Positions 7,597 to 15,795 of a DNA stretch of 24,169 nucleotides are shown piece by piece. The position numbers were made by a program, and so were the translations under genes. How positions within the stretch are numbered: position 1 is the first letter of the stretch; every line of letters begins with the position of its first letter. The notes beneath the pieces are model-generated. The model did no database searches, was not told the origin of the DNA, and saw only the letters and a list, made by a program, of their open reading frames with translations. Origin of the DNA: CAZXNF01 sp050741255 (GTDB taxonomy: Bacteria > Pseudomonadota > Gammaproteobacteria > Burkholderiales > SG8-41); contig JBOIEQ010000060.1 of NCBI GenBank assembly GCA_050741255.1, forward strand, positions 1 through 24,169, given 5' to 3'.

Positions 7597-8007
7597 TCAA
7601 CCCAGGCGCTTGCGCAGGTCGTCCGGCAGAGGACAGGACTTGCCGGTCGCGCGGTCGGTCCAGACCATGATCGCCTGCCCTTTTGCATACAGGGTCGCGG
7701 TATTCCCGGCGGCGCTGATCTCGTAGAACGTGGGGAAGCTGCTGCGGCCCGGCGCGCCGCCGTAGACCCTGACCTCGATCGTTTCCGGGTAGGGGATCGG
7801 CTTGAGATATTCACAGGCGGTCTGCACCACCACCGGCCCCTGGCCGCCGGCCGTATTCTGTGCGCCCAGGCTTTCCAGCCATACCACACGCGCCTGCTCG
7901 CAATAGGTGAAGTAGGTAGCATTGTTCACGTGGTTGTTCGCGTCGAGGTCGCCCCACCGCACGGGGATAGCAAGCGAGAACAGCAGCTTTCGGTCGGCAT
8001 CGGCCAT
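7597..8007 (-). CDS. Hotdog-fold acyl-CoA thioesterase (4HBT/YbgC-like)
   Basis: 136 residues from the ATG at 8007 (MADADRKLLF). The frame is open well beyond this, but the extension is antisense-like filler inside the epimerase gene. The signature VRWGDLDANNHVNNATYFTY (residues ~16-35) is the active-site helix region of 4-hydroxybenzoyl-CoA thioesterase-type hotdog enzymes, with the catalytic-type acid at D22. The rest follows the usual strand pattern (VVVQTACEYLKPIPYPETIEV, split here by eye). The start overlaps the upstream stop as TGATG, implying translational coupling with the epimerase. It would hydrolyse a CoA ester, perhaps releasing the final acid or recycling CoA for the cassette. 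Acyl specificity is not readable. Confidence 0.85.
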   Translation of the reverse strand: MADADRKLLFSLAIPVRWGDLDANNHVNNATYFTYCEQARVVWLESLGAQNTAGGQGPVVVQTACEYLKPIPYPETIEVRVYGGAPGRSSFPTFYEISAAGNTATLYAKGQAIMVWTDRATGKSCPLPDDLRKRLG

Positions 8008-9020
8008 CACGCCGCTCCCGCCGGTGTGGTCCGGACATACGCCAGATGATCCTTGATCCATGCCGCGTAGTCCGCGCAGGCCGCGCGTTGGGGAAAGCGC
8101 GGCTGAAACCCAGCTTCCGTCACCAGCCGCCGTATCGACATCACACTCCGGTCGCGCTCGCCGAAAAACACCACGTTGGGAACTTCCTCCGCTCGTGCAG
8201 CACGCGCCTGTAGCACCGGCATGATCCCGCGCAGATGCGCGCACCAGTCGGCGGCGACGCCCGTCCATGCCGACCCCGAACTGAGGCAGTAGATCTCGTG
8301 GCGAAACGACGGCATCTCGAGCGCCGCCGCGAGCCCGCCCGCGACGTCGCGGCTGTAGACCCAATCCCGCCGGGGCTCCCGTGACGGAAACACGATGTCT
8401 TCACCCCGCATGGCGCGCTGCACGATCTGCATGGGGAGCGACAGGGTGTCCCTGACGCCGGTGTCGCGCTCCCACGGCCCGAACACGCTGCCCAGGCGCA
8501 CGCAGGCGACATTCAGGCCCCGCGTGCGACGGAAACGCGCGCACACGCGCTCGCTCGCGTGCTTCGTGATCGAGTACAGCGAATCCGGCACGGGCGGACT
8601 GTCTTCCGTCAGTTCGGCGCCGGCGAACAGGGTGTCCCCGTACGCCGATCCGGAGCTGACGTACACGACCTTGCCGACGCCGATGCTCAGGGCGCTTTGC
8701 AGCACGTTCGCCGTGCCCTTGAGGTTCACGTCGACGACCCGGCCGAACTCGCGGAACTCGCGGTCTTCGCCCGCGGTAATGACGGCGCCGTGTATCACGC
8801 GATCGGGACGGGTCCGTTCAAACAGCGCCTGCACGGCATCACGGTCGGCCACGTCGCAGTTGGCTTCCACCAGTTCCCCGCCGACGCCCTTGAGTACCTG
8901 CCGCGCGTACTCCGGCATGGGCCGGTCGCCGACGGCAATGACGGTGTCGCCGCGGCGCAGGAGTTCCTCGGTGATGTTCAGTCCGACGAAACCCGTGCCG
9001 CCCGTGATCAATGTTTTCAT
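8007..9020 (-). CDS. NAD-dependent epimerase/dehydratase (extended SDR)
   Basis: 337 residues. A Rossmann start with GGTGFVG at 7-13, a VSSGSAYG strand at 121-128, and the catalytic pair Y149/K153 in YSITK mark an extended short-chain dehydrogenase/reductase of the NAD-dependent epimerase/dehydratase family. The C-terminal half carries the RRDWVYSRDVAGGLAAALE block typical of this group. Nucleotide-sugar substrates are usual for the family, but nothing else here concerns sugars; neighbours use CoA esters, so a hydroxyacyl or other carbonyl substrate is a reasonable inference. The gene starts 15 nt after the CoA-transferase stop and its own stop overlaps the thioesterase start. No strong Shine-Dalgarno is evident. 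Confidence 0.85.
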   Translation of the reverse strand: MKTLITGGTGFVGLNITEELLRRGDTVIAVGDRPMPEYARQVLKGVGGELVEANCDVADRDAVQALFERTRPDRVIHGAVITAGEDREFREFGRVVDVNLKGTANVLQSALSIGVGKVVYVSSGSAYGDTLFAGAELTEDSPPVPDSLYSITKHASERVCARFRRTRGLNVACVRLGSVFGPWERDTGVRDTLSLPMQIVQRAMRGEDIVFPSREPRRDWVYSRDVAGGLAAALEMPSFRHEIYCLSSGSAWTGVAADWCAHLRGIMPVLQARAARAEEVPNVVFFGERDRSVMSIRRLVTEAGFQPRFPQRAACADYAAWIKDHLAYVRTTPAGAA

Positions 9021-9035
9021 GTTCGCATCCGCAAG

Positions 9036-11177
9036 TCAGGCCGCGGGAACCGCCGCGTCCAGCCGTATATCCCAATCCCGCAGCACTTCATCCAGGTCCG
9101 CGCCGACGGCGCCGATCGCCCTGTGCACCCGCGTGGCGGCAGGCGACAGCCGGATGGGACTTGCGAGCAGCGGCCAGGCCTTCCCGTTGACGGAGCGCCC
9201 CTGCACGATCAGCGCGCGCGCGACGGTCTGGGGGTGCAGCGCGACCTCGGAAACGGTCTGCACCGGAACGGCGCGCACGCCCTGCGCGGCCAGGGCTTCC
9301 ACCATCTCGCTTCTGCGCTTGCCCCCGCCCGGGACAACCACCGGACCCTCGGCATACACGTAGCCATCCGAGCACCGGATCGTGGCCCCTTCCGGCCGTC
9401 CGCCACGCTCGCCGTTCCAGTCAAATTGCGTCAGCCAGGCGGAGATCTCCTGCATCGACAGATCGATGTACTGGCCCTCGCCCGTGCGCTCGCGGTATTC
9501 CAGACCCGCCAAAATCGCGACCAGCGCGAACTGTCCGCCCAGCAGATCCCCGGTCGATATCCCCGTCTTGTGGGGGACGTCTGCCTGGCGGGTGAGGTCC
9601 ATCAGGCCCGCCATGCCCTGGATGGTCGTGTCCATGGCCGGACGCCCGCCCAGTGGCGCACCGTCGCCGAAACCGGAGACCGAGCAGTACACCAGGCGGG
9701 GATTGAGGGCGCCGATCGTCCCGGGACCGAAGCCGTGACGGGCCAGTACGCCGGGCTTCATGTTTTCGATGAAGACATCCGACTTGCGGAGCAGCTCCCG
9801 GAACAGGGTCTTGCCGGAATCCGACTGCAGGTCGACGATCACGCAGCGCTTGTCGCTGTTGCTCAGCGTGCAGAAATAACTCTGCCCGTCCGCGTGCGGC
9901 GGCGACGCGCGCGAAAGCTCGCCGGCCTGCGGCTCCGCCTTCACGACATACGCTCCCAGTGCCGCCAGGTTGCGGGCGGCCAGCGGAGAGGTCGTATAAC
10001 TGCCCATTTCGAGTACCCGCACGCCCGCCAGTGCACCCTCGCCGTTATCTCCCGCTGCCGGCTGGCGCCCTGCCTCCCGCCGTGGAGGCAATGCAAATTC
10101 ACCGCGATGCGGCGCGGGAATGGAGCGGGGCACGTTGACGCCGGCGCGAGAGCCCTGAATCGGCGCGGCGGGCACTGTCAGTGTGCTCCCGGATTGCGGA
10201 TCCCGCAGCCGGGCAAACGCCTTGCGCGACAGCAGGTTGGGATCGGCAAACAATCCCCCGACTTCATATACCGGGCCGCAGGCGATCCCCGCTGCGCTGA
10301 ATCGCTGCACGCAATCACTGACGACCTGCTCGCCAACACACGCCTGCACCGCGGCATCAACTTCCGCCGCCAGTGCCACGCGGCCGCTCATGGCCGCAAA
10401 GCGCGGATCGGCTTTCAGGTCCGCACGCTCGATGACATCGCACACGCGCCGCCACATGTCGGTGGACGCCGAGCACACGAGCACCCAGCCGTCCCGCGCC
10501 CGGTAGGCGTTCCACGGAGACATCGCGGTATGGCGATTGCCGATGCGCGTTGGCTGGTCACCCACGAAATGCGCGGGCAGGAAGGTGCTCAGCATGCTCA
10601 CGGCGGTGTCGAACAGCGCGACCTCGACGCGTTGGGTGGCATAGCGGGATCGGCTTCTGACCGCGGCCAGGATTCCCGCCGCCGCAAACGCCGCCGCGCA
10701 GCCTTCCGTCAGCGGAACCTGCGACAGGGTCGGCGGACCGTCGCTGGAGCCCGTCGTATCCATCAGCCCGGAAAAGGCCTGCAGCATCGCATCGGTATGG
10801 CGGCTTCCCGCCATCGGTCCGCTGCTGCCGAAGGCCGTCAGGTCGCAAAGAATGGGTGTGTTGTCGAGTGCCGTCCGCAGCTTCTGCGGAAGCGCCGGCA
10901 TCCAGTCGGAGGACACCAGCGCCACGTCGGCGCGTTCCAGCACGGACGCCAGCCGGTCGGTGTCGTCCTGGCACCCGTAATCGATGACCAGGCTCTGCTT
11001 GCCCGCGGCCAGCAGCGCGCGGTGGTGCCATTTCGAATCGGGCCCCAGGTCCATCCGGCCCGGCTCGGCCATGACGACGTCCGCGCCCAGCCGCTGGAGC
11101 AAGGCGCCGCACAATCCGGTGGACGGGCGGTCGCCCAGTTCGACAACGAGCAGACGATCGATAAACGAGGCCGCCAT
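9036..11177 (-). CDS. Tandem-domain CaiB/BaiF (class III) CoA transferase
   Basis: 713 residues with two class III CoA-transferase halves, about 8-365 and 383-705, joined by a proline/glycine-rich linker. Each begins with the family opening (LLVVELGDRP; GVRVLEMGSYTTSPLAARNL) and has an SGLMD/AGLMD block. In the second half the TGD motif supplies the likely catalytic Asp at 544, before LLGGQFALVAILAG. In the first half the equivalent position reads PLTEGCAA with Glu158, so that half probably cannot form the aspartyl-CoA intermediate. The second half also appears shortened after residue ~590, lacking much of the small domain. Two-half enzymes with one active half are known (DMSP-cleaving DddD is an example). 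It would move CoA onto a carboxylate to start or continue the degradation. It lies 15 nt after the acyl-CoA dehydrogenase. Confidence 0.9.
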   Translation of the reverse strand: MAASFIDRLLVVELGDRPSTGLCGALLQRLGADVVMAEPGRMDLGPDSKWHHRALLAAGKQSLVIDYGCQDDTDRLASVLERADVALVSSDWMPALPQKLRTALDNTPILCDLTAFGSSGPMAGSRHTDAMLQAFSGLMDTTGSSDGPPTLSQVPLTEGCAAAFAAAGILAAVRSRSRYATQRVEVALFDTAVSMLSTFLPAHFVGDQPTRIGNRHTAMSPWNAYRARDGWVLVCSASTDMWRRVCDVIERADLKADPRFAAMSGRVALAAEVDAAVQACVGEQVVSDCVQRFSAAGIACGPVYEVGGLFADPNLLSRKAFARLRDPQSGSTLTVPAAPIQGSRAGVNVPRSIPAPHRGEFALPPRREAGRQPAAGDNGEGALAGVRVLEMGSYTTSPLAARNLAALGAYVVKAEPQAGELSRASPPHADGQSYFCTLSNSDKRCVIVDLQSDSGKTLFRELLRKSDVFIENMKPGVLARHGFGPGTIGALNPRLVYCSVSGFGDGAPLGGRPAMDTTIQGMAGLMDLTRQADVPHKTGISTGDLLGGQFALVAILAGLEYRERTGEGQYIDLSMQEISAWLTQFDWNGERGGRPEGATIRCSDGYVYAEGPVVVPGGGKRRSEMVEALAAQGVRAVPVQTVSEVALHPQTVARALIVQGRSVNGKAWPLLASPIRLSPAATRVHRAIGAVGADLDEVLRDWDIRLDAAVPAA

Positions 11178-11192
11178 CAGCGCAGTCGCCGG

Positions 11193-12365
11193 TTATGCCT
11201 TGGGAAGCGCGCCGCGAAAAGCTTCCACGCCCGTCAGTTCGCGCCCGTGGATCAGCGCCAGCAGTTCGTTCGTTCCGTCCGGGATGGACAGCATGCGGGC
11301 ATCGCGATACAGGCGCTCGAGCCCCGCCTCGCGCGACAGTCCCAGCGCGCCCAGCACGTTCATCGCCTGCCAGATGACCTGCTCGCAGGTCGTCTGCGCG
11401 AAACGCTTGGCCATGGCCGACGAGCCCTCGACCGGCAGGCCCTGGTCGGCGCGAGCGAGCGCGCTGTAGCACAGCAGCCGGCTGGCCGTCACCGACGTGG
11501 CCATGTCGGAAAGATTCTTCTGGATCAGTTGATGGCCGGCGATGGCCTTGCCGAAAGCCACCCTCACCTTCGCATACTCGATCGCGGCGTCCAGTGCTTT
11601 TTGCCCGAGATGGACCGCCTGCAGACCCACCAGCGGCCGGTTGATGCTCCAGCTTTTCTTGAGCACGGCCGTGCCGCCGTCCGCCGACTCGATGAGATTT
11701 TCCTCCGGTATCTCGCAATCGTCGAAGACCGCTTCGCCCAGGTACCCCTGACGCAGGCCGATCGTCTCGATTTCCCTGGTTTCGAACGGCGAAGCTTCGC
11801 GTTCCACCACCACCTTGACGACGCTCCGGCTGTCCTTGCGCTCGCGTGCATCGATGCAGGTGACGATCATCAGGTCGCAGACCGACGCGTTCGTGATCCA
11901 CATCTTGCTGCCGCGCAGCTTCAGTTTGCCGCCGTCACGGTGGAGCCGAGTCTTGATGCCGCGCGGGTCCGAGCCGGTATCCGGCTCGGTAGATCCCGTG
12001 CAGCCGATCTTCTGCCCCGCGATGAGCGCCGGCAGCAAACGCGACTGCTGCTGCGTGGTGCATTCGGTGAACAGGCGGCTGATGCAGCCTTCATGCGACA
12101 GCAGGTTCATGCCGATCTGCGGCGTTAACTGCTCGAAAACAAGACCGTAATCCAGCATGCTGATGCCGGCGCCGCCGGCTTCCGCCGGCAGCCGCGGCGC
12201 CGTGAGTCCCAGGGGCGCCAGGGTCTGCAGAACCTTGAGAAAAATCGCTTTGGGCAGCGCGGTATCAGGATCGTGCCGGGCCAGGAGCGGCGCGAACTCG
12301 CGTTCCGCCAGGCGTTTGGCCATGTCGCGCATGGCGACTTGTTCGGTGGTCAGTTCGAAATCCAT
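11193..12365 (-). CDS. Acyl-CoA dehydrogenase family protein with Asp at the catalytic position
   Basis: 390 residues, full length for the family: N-terminal helical domain, the middle strand domain with GCTGSTEPDTGSD (121-133) and KMWITNA (154-160) that position flavin, and the C-terminal helical bundle with RVAFGKAIAGHQLIQ (268-282) and QAMNVLGALG. FAD-dependent alpha,beta-dehydrogenation of an acyl-CoA is expected. The catalytic base motif, normally YEGT, reads IPDGT, placing Asp363 where Glu is usual; the alternative position used by isovaleryl-CoA dehydrogenase (near 240-243, SINR) has no Glu either. Chain length or ring specificity is unknown. It is the first gene of the minus-strand cassette, downstream of two tRNA genes. 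The ATG at 12365 gives the standard N-terminus (MDFELTTEQ); no strong ribosome site is visible. Confidence 0.9.
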   Translation of the reverse strand: MDFELTTEQVAMRDMAKRLAEREFAPLLARHDPDTALPKAIFLKVLQTLAPLGLTAPRLPAEAGGAGISMLDYGLVFEQLTPQIGMNLLSHEGCISRLFTECTTQQQSRLLPALIAGQKIGCTGSTEPDTGSDPRGIKTRLHRDGGKLKLRGSKMWITNASVCDLMIVTCIDARERKDSRSVVKVVVEREASPFETREIETIGLRQGYLGEAVFDDCEIPEENLIESADGGTAVLKKSWSINRPLVGLQAVHLGQKALDAAIEYAKVRVAFGKAIAGHQLIQKNLSDMATSVTASRLLCYSALARADQGLPVEGSSAMAKRFAQTTCEQVIWQAMNVLGALGLSREAGLERLYRDARMLSIPDGTNELLALIHGRELTGVEAFRGALPKA

Positions 12366-12481
12366 GGGGTGCTGGCAAGCCTTATCGGTGACCCGCGCAC
12401 AGGCAAGCCGACCGCAACCCGAGGCAGCCCGTCAGCAGAGCTTGCGGGGCGCGACGAAAGCGGGTCATGGGGAAGGAAAAC

Positions 12482-12558
12482 TGGGGTGGCTGACGGGACT
12501 CGAACCCGCGACAACCGGAATCACAATCCGGGACTCTACCAGCTGAGCTACAGCCACC
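12482..12558 (-). tRNA. tRNA-His (GTG)
   Basis: Reading the minus strand, the 77-nt gene folds as a cloverleaf with acceptor GTGGCTG pairing CAGCCAC, an extra 5' G at 12558 opposite discriminator C (the histidine-specific -1 G), anticodon GTG at 12522-12524, a GGTTCGAGTCC T-loop region, and an encoded CCA at 12484-12482. It is very close to E. coli tRNA-His. It lies 40 nt after tRNA-Arg. Confidence 0.97.
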
Positions 12559-12598
12559 ATTGAATACGAAGAGCGGAAAAGCGACCGCGGACGTTGCT

Positions 12599-12675
12599 TG
12601 GCGTGCCCGACAGGAATCGAACCTGCAACCGCCGGCTTAGAAGGCCGGTGCTCTATCCAGTTGAGCTACGGGCAC
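12599..12675 (-). tRNA. tRNA-Arg (TCT)
   Basis: On the minus strand a 77-nt cloverleaf is seen: acceptor GTGCCCG pairs CGGGCAC, anticodon TCT lies at 12639-12641 within CTTCTAA, the T-loop reads GGTTCGATTCC, discriminator is G, and CCA is encoded. It decodes AGA (and AGG by wobble). Arg and His tRNA genes are neighbours in many proteobacteria. It is first in the pair, so the promoter at 12784-12812 should drive both. Confidence 0.97.
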
Positions 12676-12783
12676 TTCGCTGCACTGCCGCGCCGTTGCA
12701 CCCGCAGGTGAGACAGGGCCACGGCCGCAGGCCCTTGGCAATGTGCTGAAGATTCCCCCGCAGACCGCCGTGCAACCGCTTGA

Positions 12784-12812
12784 ACTATAGCGCGCGCCCC
12801 CTGAAAAATCAA
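12784..12812 (-). promoter_or_regulatory. Predicted promoter for the tRNA-Arg / tRNA-His pair
   Basis: On the minus strand TTGATT (12812-12807) and TATAGT (12789-12784) are separated by exactly 17 nt, a near-consensus sigma70-type promoter. Predicted start is near 12777, about 100 nt before the tRNA-Arg 5' end. It is divergent from the dksA promoter. Confidence 0.65.
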
Positions 12813-12849
12813 TGGATTGGGCGTGCCTCCCCGCCCCCGCCCATGCGCC

Positions 12850-12878
12850 TTGCGAGGGGGGCATATAGCTGATATAAA
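12850..12878 (+). promoter_or_regulatory. Predicted dksA promoter
   Basis: TTGCGA (12850-12855) and TATAAA (12873-12878) are 17 nt apart. Transcription would begin near 12885, leaving about 24 nt before the ATG at 12909. That placement argues against the in-frame TTG at 12888 as start codon. Confidence 0.55.
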
Positions 12879-12908
12879 AGCGCCTTTTTGAAAGTCAGGC
12901 CACCCCAC

Positions 12909-13331
12909 ATGGCGACCGAATTGCACAAGTCCTACCCGCCCTACAAGCCCAAGGGCAAAGAGGAGTACATGAACGCGCGCCAGCTCGCGTACTTCCGCGG
13001 CATGCTGGAGGAAATGAAGCGCGAACTGGGTCAGGATATCGACCGCACCGTCCACACGATGCAGGACGAGGCCACGGTGTTTGCAGACCCCAACGACCGC
13101 GCCAGCCAGGAATCCGACATGTCGCTGGAGCTGCGCAACCGCGACCGCGAGCGCAAGCTGATCAAGAAGATCGACGAGACCATCTCCAAGATCGATGCCG
13201 GCGACTACGGCTACTGCGAGAGCTGCGGCGTCGAAATCGGCTTTAAACGCCTGGAAGCGCGCCCGACCGCCACCCTCTGCATCGACTGCAAGACGCTGGA
13301 TGAACTGAGGGAACGCCAGGTCGCGAAGTAA
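12909..13331 (+). CDS. dksA: RNA polymerase-binding transcription factor DksA
   Basis: 140 residues from the ATG at 12909 (MATELHKSYPPYK). DksA inserts its coiled coil into the RNA polymerase secondary channel and, with ppGpp, resets promoter activity in starvation, repressing rRNA promoters and activating biosynthetic ones. Seen here: the coiled coil, with its tip DPNDRA (D60, D63, A65) matching the functional DxxDxA of E. coli DksA; the block SLELRNRDRERKLIKKI; and a four-cysteine zinc finger C103-x2-C106-x17-C124-x2-C127. The C-terminal RPTATLCIDCKTLDELRE is near-identical to characterised DksA. This is the full zinc-binding type. It is monocistronic, divergent from the tRNA pair, and ends at a bidirectional terminator. 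Confidence 0.97.
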   Translation: MATELHKSYPPYKPKGKEEYMNARQLAYFRGMLEEMKRELGQDIDRTVHTMQDEATVFADPNDRASQESDMSLELRNRDRERKLIKKIDETISKIDAGDYGYCESCGVEIGFKRLEARPTATLCIDCKTLDELRERQVAK

Positions 13332-13348
13332 GCCGCGCGACAGGCAAC

Positions 13349-13377
13349 AAAAAAGGGCAGCCTCGGCTGCCCTTTTT
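13349..13377. terminator. Bidirectional intrinsic terminator between dksA and pnp
   Basis: GGGCAGC (13355-13361) pairs with GCTGCCC (13366-13372) around a CTCG loop, flanked by an A run on the left and TTTTT on the right. On the plus strand it terminates dksA; on the minus strand it is followed by a T run and terminates the pnp end of the core operon. It starts 18 nt past the dksA stop. Confidence 0.92.
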
Positions 13378-13407
13378 CATTGGCGCTGATCGCCAAGCCG
13401 TTCTCCG

Positions 13408-15540
13408 TTACTGGGTCACTTCCGCGGATGCCGCCACCGGTGCGGGCGCCGGTGCTTCGGCTCCAACCGCCTTCATGGACAGGCGCAGACGGCCCTTCTC
13501 GTCGGCTTCCAGCACTTTCACGCGTACCGCCTGGCCTTCCTTGAGGTGATCGGCCACCGCGGCCACACGTTCGTTGGCGATCTGGGAAATGTGCAGCAGG
13601 CCGTCGCGGCCGGGCAGCACGCTGACGATGGCGCCGAAATCCAGCAGTTTAAGCACGGTACCGTCGTAGACACGGCCCACTTCCACGTCGGCGGTGATTT
13701 CCTCGATGCGCTTTTTCGCCAGCTCGCCACCCTCGGGCGACACGCACGCAATGGTGACGGTGCCGTCGTCCTGGATGTCAATCGACGTCCCGGTTTCCTC
13801 GGTCAGCGCGCGGATGACCGCGCCGCCCTTGCCGATGACGTCGCGGATTTTCTGCGGATTGATCTTCATCACGATCATGCGCGGCGCGTAGGCCGAGATG
13901 TCCGTGCGCGCGCCTTCCAGGGAGCCGCGCATCTTTTCCAGGATATGCAAACGACCTTCGCGCGCCTGGATCAGCGCGGCATGCATGATTTCCTTGGTGA
14001 TGCCCTCGATCTTGATGTCCATCTGCAGGGCCGTGATCCCGGCGTCCGTGCCGGCCACCTTGAAATCCATGTCGCCCAGATGGTCCTCGTCGCCGAGGAT
14101 GTCGGACAGCACCGCGAAGCGGCCACCTTCCTTGATCAGACCCATCGCGATGCCCGCCACGTGCGCCTTCAGGGGCACGCCAGCGTCCATCAGCGCGAGG
14201 CAGCCGCCGCACACCGAGGCCATCGAGCTCGAACCGTTGGATTCCGTGATCTCGGACACCAGGCGCAACGAATAGCTGAATTCCTCCGGCGTCGGCAGCA
14301 CGGCGAGCAGCGCGCGCTTGGCAAGCCGTCCGTGGCCGATCTCCCGGCGCTTGGGCGAACCGACACGGCCGGTCTCACCGGTCGCGTAGGGCGGCATGTT
14401 GTAGTGGAGCATGAAGCGGTCGGTGTACTCGCCCATGAGCGCGTCGATGCGCTGTTCGTCACGGGTCGTGCCCAGCGTCGCCACCACCATGGCCTGCGTC
14501 TCACCGCGCGTGAACAGCGCCGAGCCGTGGGTGCGCGGCAGGAGGCCCGTGCGGATGGTGATCGGCCGCACTGTGCGGGTGTCGCGCCCGTCGATGCGCG
14601 GCTCGCCGTTGAGAATTTGTCCGCGCACGATCCTGGATTCCAGCGCGAAACAGATTTCCTTGACCGCATTGCCCGACGGGCCGCCTTCCGTGCCGACACC
14701 CACCTCGGTGAACACGCGCTTCCAGATATCGTCGATGGCGTGCGAGCGCGCCTGCTTTTCCTTGATCTGGAACGCGGCATTCAGGTCGTTTTCGGCCAGG
14801 CCTGCGATGCGCGTCGCCAGTGCTTCGTCCTTGGTGGCCGCTTCCCACACCCAGGCGGGGTTGTTCGCTTCGTCGGCGATCTGGTGGATCAATTCAATGA
14901 CCGCCTGCATCTGTTCATGGCCGAAGACCACGGCGCCGAGCATCACGTCTTCCGGCAGTTCGTTCGCTTCGCTCTCCACCATCAGCACGGCCTGCTCGGT
15001 GCCGGCGACCACCAGGTCCAGGTCGCTTTGCTTGAGTTCGGTCGCGGTCGGATTGAGGATGTACTGGCCATCGGCGTAGCCGACGCGCGCCGCCCCGATC
15101 GGGCCGGCGAAGGGGATGCCCGACAGCGTCAGCGCCGCCGAGGTGCCGATCATCGCCAGGATGTCGGAATCCACCTCGGGATTGCACGACATGACCGTCG
15201 CCACCACCTGCACCTCATTGTAGAAACCATCCGGGAACAAGGGCCGGATCGGGCGATCGATCAGGCGCGAGGTCAGAATTTCCTTCTCCGACGGACGCCC
15301 TTCCCGCTTGAAGAAACCGCCGGGAATCTTCCCAGCGGCGTAAGTGCGTTCCTGGTAATCCACCGTCAGCGGCAGGAAGTCCTTGGTCGCATCCGCGCGC
15401 TTCTTGCCGACCACCGTGCACAACACCACGGTGTCTTCCATGTTGACGATCACGGCGCCGCCGGCTTGGCGCGCGATCTCGCCCGTTTCCAGCGTCAGCC
15501 GGTGACGGCCCCATTGCATGCTTTTCTTGATCGGATTCAC
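13408..15540 (-). CDS. pnp: Polyribonucleotide nucleotidyltransferase (PNPase)
   Basis: 710 residues, the normal length. PNPase degrades RNA 3' to 5' by phosphorolysis as a trimer and is a core component of the RNA degradosome. Domain order is two RNase PH-like cores (first from the N-terminus, second beginning near IDGRDTRTVRPI), with catalytic-region GDEDHLGDMDFKVAGTD, then a KH domain (KIRDVIGKGGAVIRAL) and an S1 domain (GTVLKLLDFGAIVSVLPGRD). The tail is rich in Ala and Pro. The start is a GTG (minus strand 15540-15538) followed by MNPIKKSMQWGRH, with a GAGGA ribosome site just upstream. It follows rpsO after 293 nt, as in the classical rpsO-pnp arrangement where PNPase autoregulates its own message after RNase III cutting. 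Confidence 0.98.
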   Translation of the reverse strand: MNPIKKSMQWGRHRLTLETGEIARQAGGAVIVNMEDTVVLCTVVGKKRADATKDFLPLTVDYQERTYAAGKIPGGFFKREGRPSEKEILTSRLIDRPIRPLFPDGFYNEVQVVATVMSCNPEVDSDILAMIGTSAALTLSGIPFAGPIGAARVGYADGQYILNPTATELKQSDLDLVVAGTEQAVLMVESEANELPEDVMLGAVVFGHEQMQAVIELIHQIADEANNPAWVWEAATKDEALATRIAGLAENDLNAAFQIKEKQARSHAIDDIWKRVFTEVGVGTEGGPSGNAVKEICFALESRIVRGQILNGEPRIDGRDTRTVRPITIRTGLLPRTHGSALFTRGETQAMVVATLGTTRDEQRIDALMGEYTDRFMLHYNMPPYATGETGRVGSPKRREIGHGRLAKRALLAVLPTPEEFSYSLRLVSEITESNGSSSMASVCGGCLALMDAGVPLKAHVAGIAMGLIKEGGRFAVLSDILGDEDHLGDMDFKVAGTDAGITALQMDIKIEGITKEIMHAALIQAREGRLHILEKMRGSLEGARTDISAYAPRMIVMKINPQKIRDVIGKGGAVIRALTEETGTSIDIQDDGTVTIACVSPEGGELAKKRIEEITADVEVGRVYDGTVLKLLDFGAIVSVLPGRDGLLHISQIANERVAAVADHLKEGQAVRVKVLEADEKGRLRLSMKAVGAEAPAPAPVAASAEVTQ

Positions 15541-15551
15541 GGTAGTTCCTC

Positions 15552-15608
15552 GGTTCGCTCAGGTTCGTTTCGGGTTCGCCTCGGGTTCGCAACCGGTCGG
15601 CGGGTTCG
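15552..15608. repeat. GGTTCG short tandem-like repeats in the pnp leader
   Basis: The hexamer GGTTCG occurs at 15552, 15562, 15573, 15584 and 15603, with spacings of 10, 11, 11 and 19 nt. In the pnp message the repeats read CGAACC and lie immediately before the ribosome-binding site. No coding role is apparent; too short and irregular for CRISPR. Confidence 0.7.
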
Positions 15609-15795
15609 TGTTCGGAGTTGCTGCTACGGAATCTGTCGGCGGTATGCGCGGTCGACGTACCGGCGAACCGGCAGCTGCCGGGTGCACGGGCCGCACCGCC
15701 CCTGAAAACGCCGATGGCCGCGCGGACGTCAGGTCCGGGCGGCCATGCGGTATTCATCCTGCGCTCTGGTTCTCGAGCCCCCTCATCCCGCGACT

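Noticed and set aside
7597..8364. Longer thioesterase reading frame with an extra N-terminal domain
   Set aside because: The extension is inside the epimerase gene, has no recognisable domain, and the ATG at 8007 gives the correct family N-terminus with a TGATG overlap.
8559..12128. Very long open frame on the plus strand opposite the CoA-ester cassette
   Set aside because: It lies antisense to four genes with clear family motifs and has the Arg/His/Gln-rich, motif-free look of a high-GC shadow frame. Similar long antisense frames opposite pnp (13546-15705) and infB (18107-20581) were rejected for the same reason.
12366..12598. Genomic island border at the tRNA-His 3' end
   Set aside because: tRNA genes are common integration sites and accessory genes follow, but I found no integrase gene and no second copy of the tRNA 3' end in 1-12480.
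15552..15608. CRISPR array
   Set aside because: Repeat units are only 6 nt with 4-13 nt between them and no cas genes are present.
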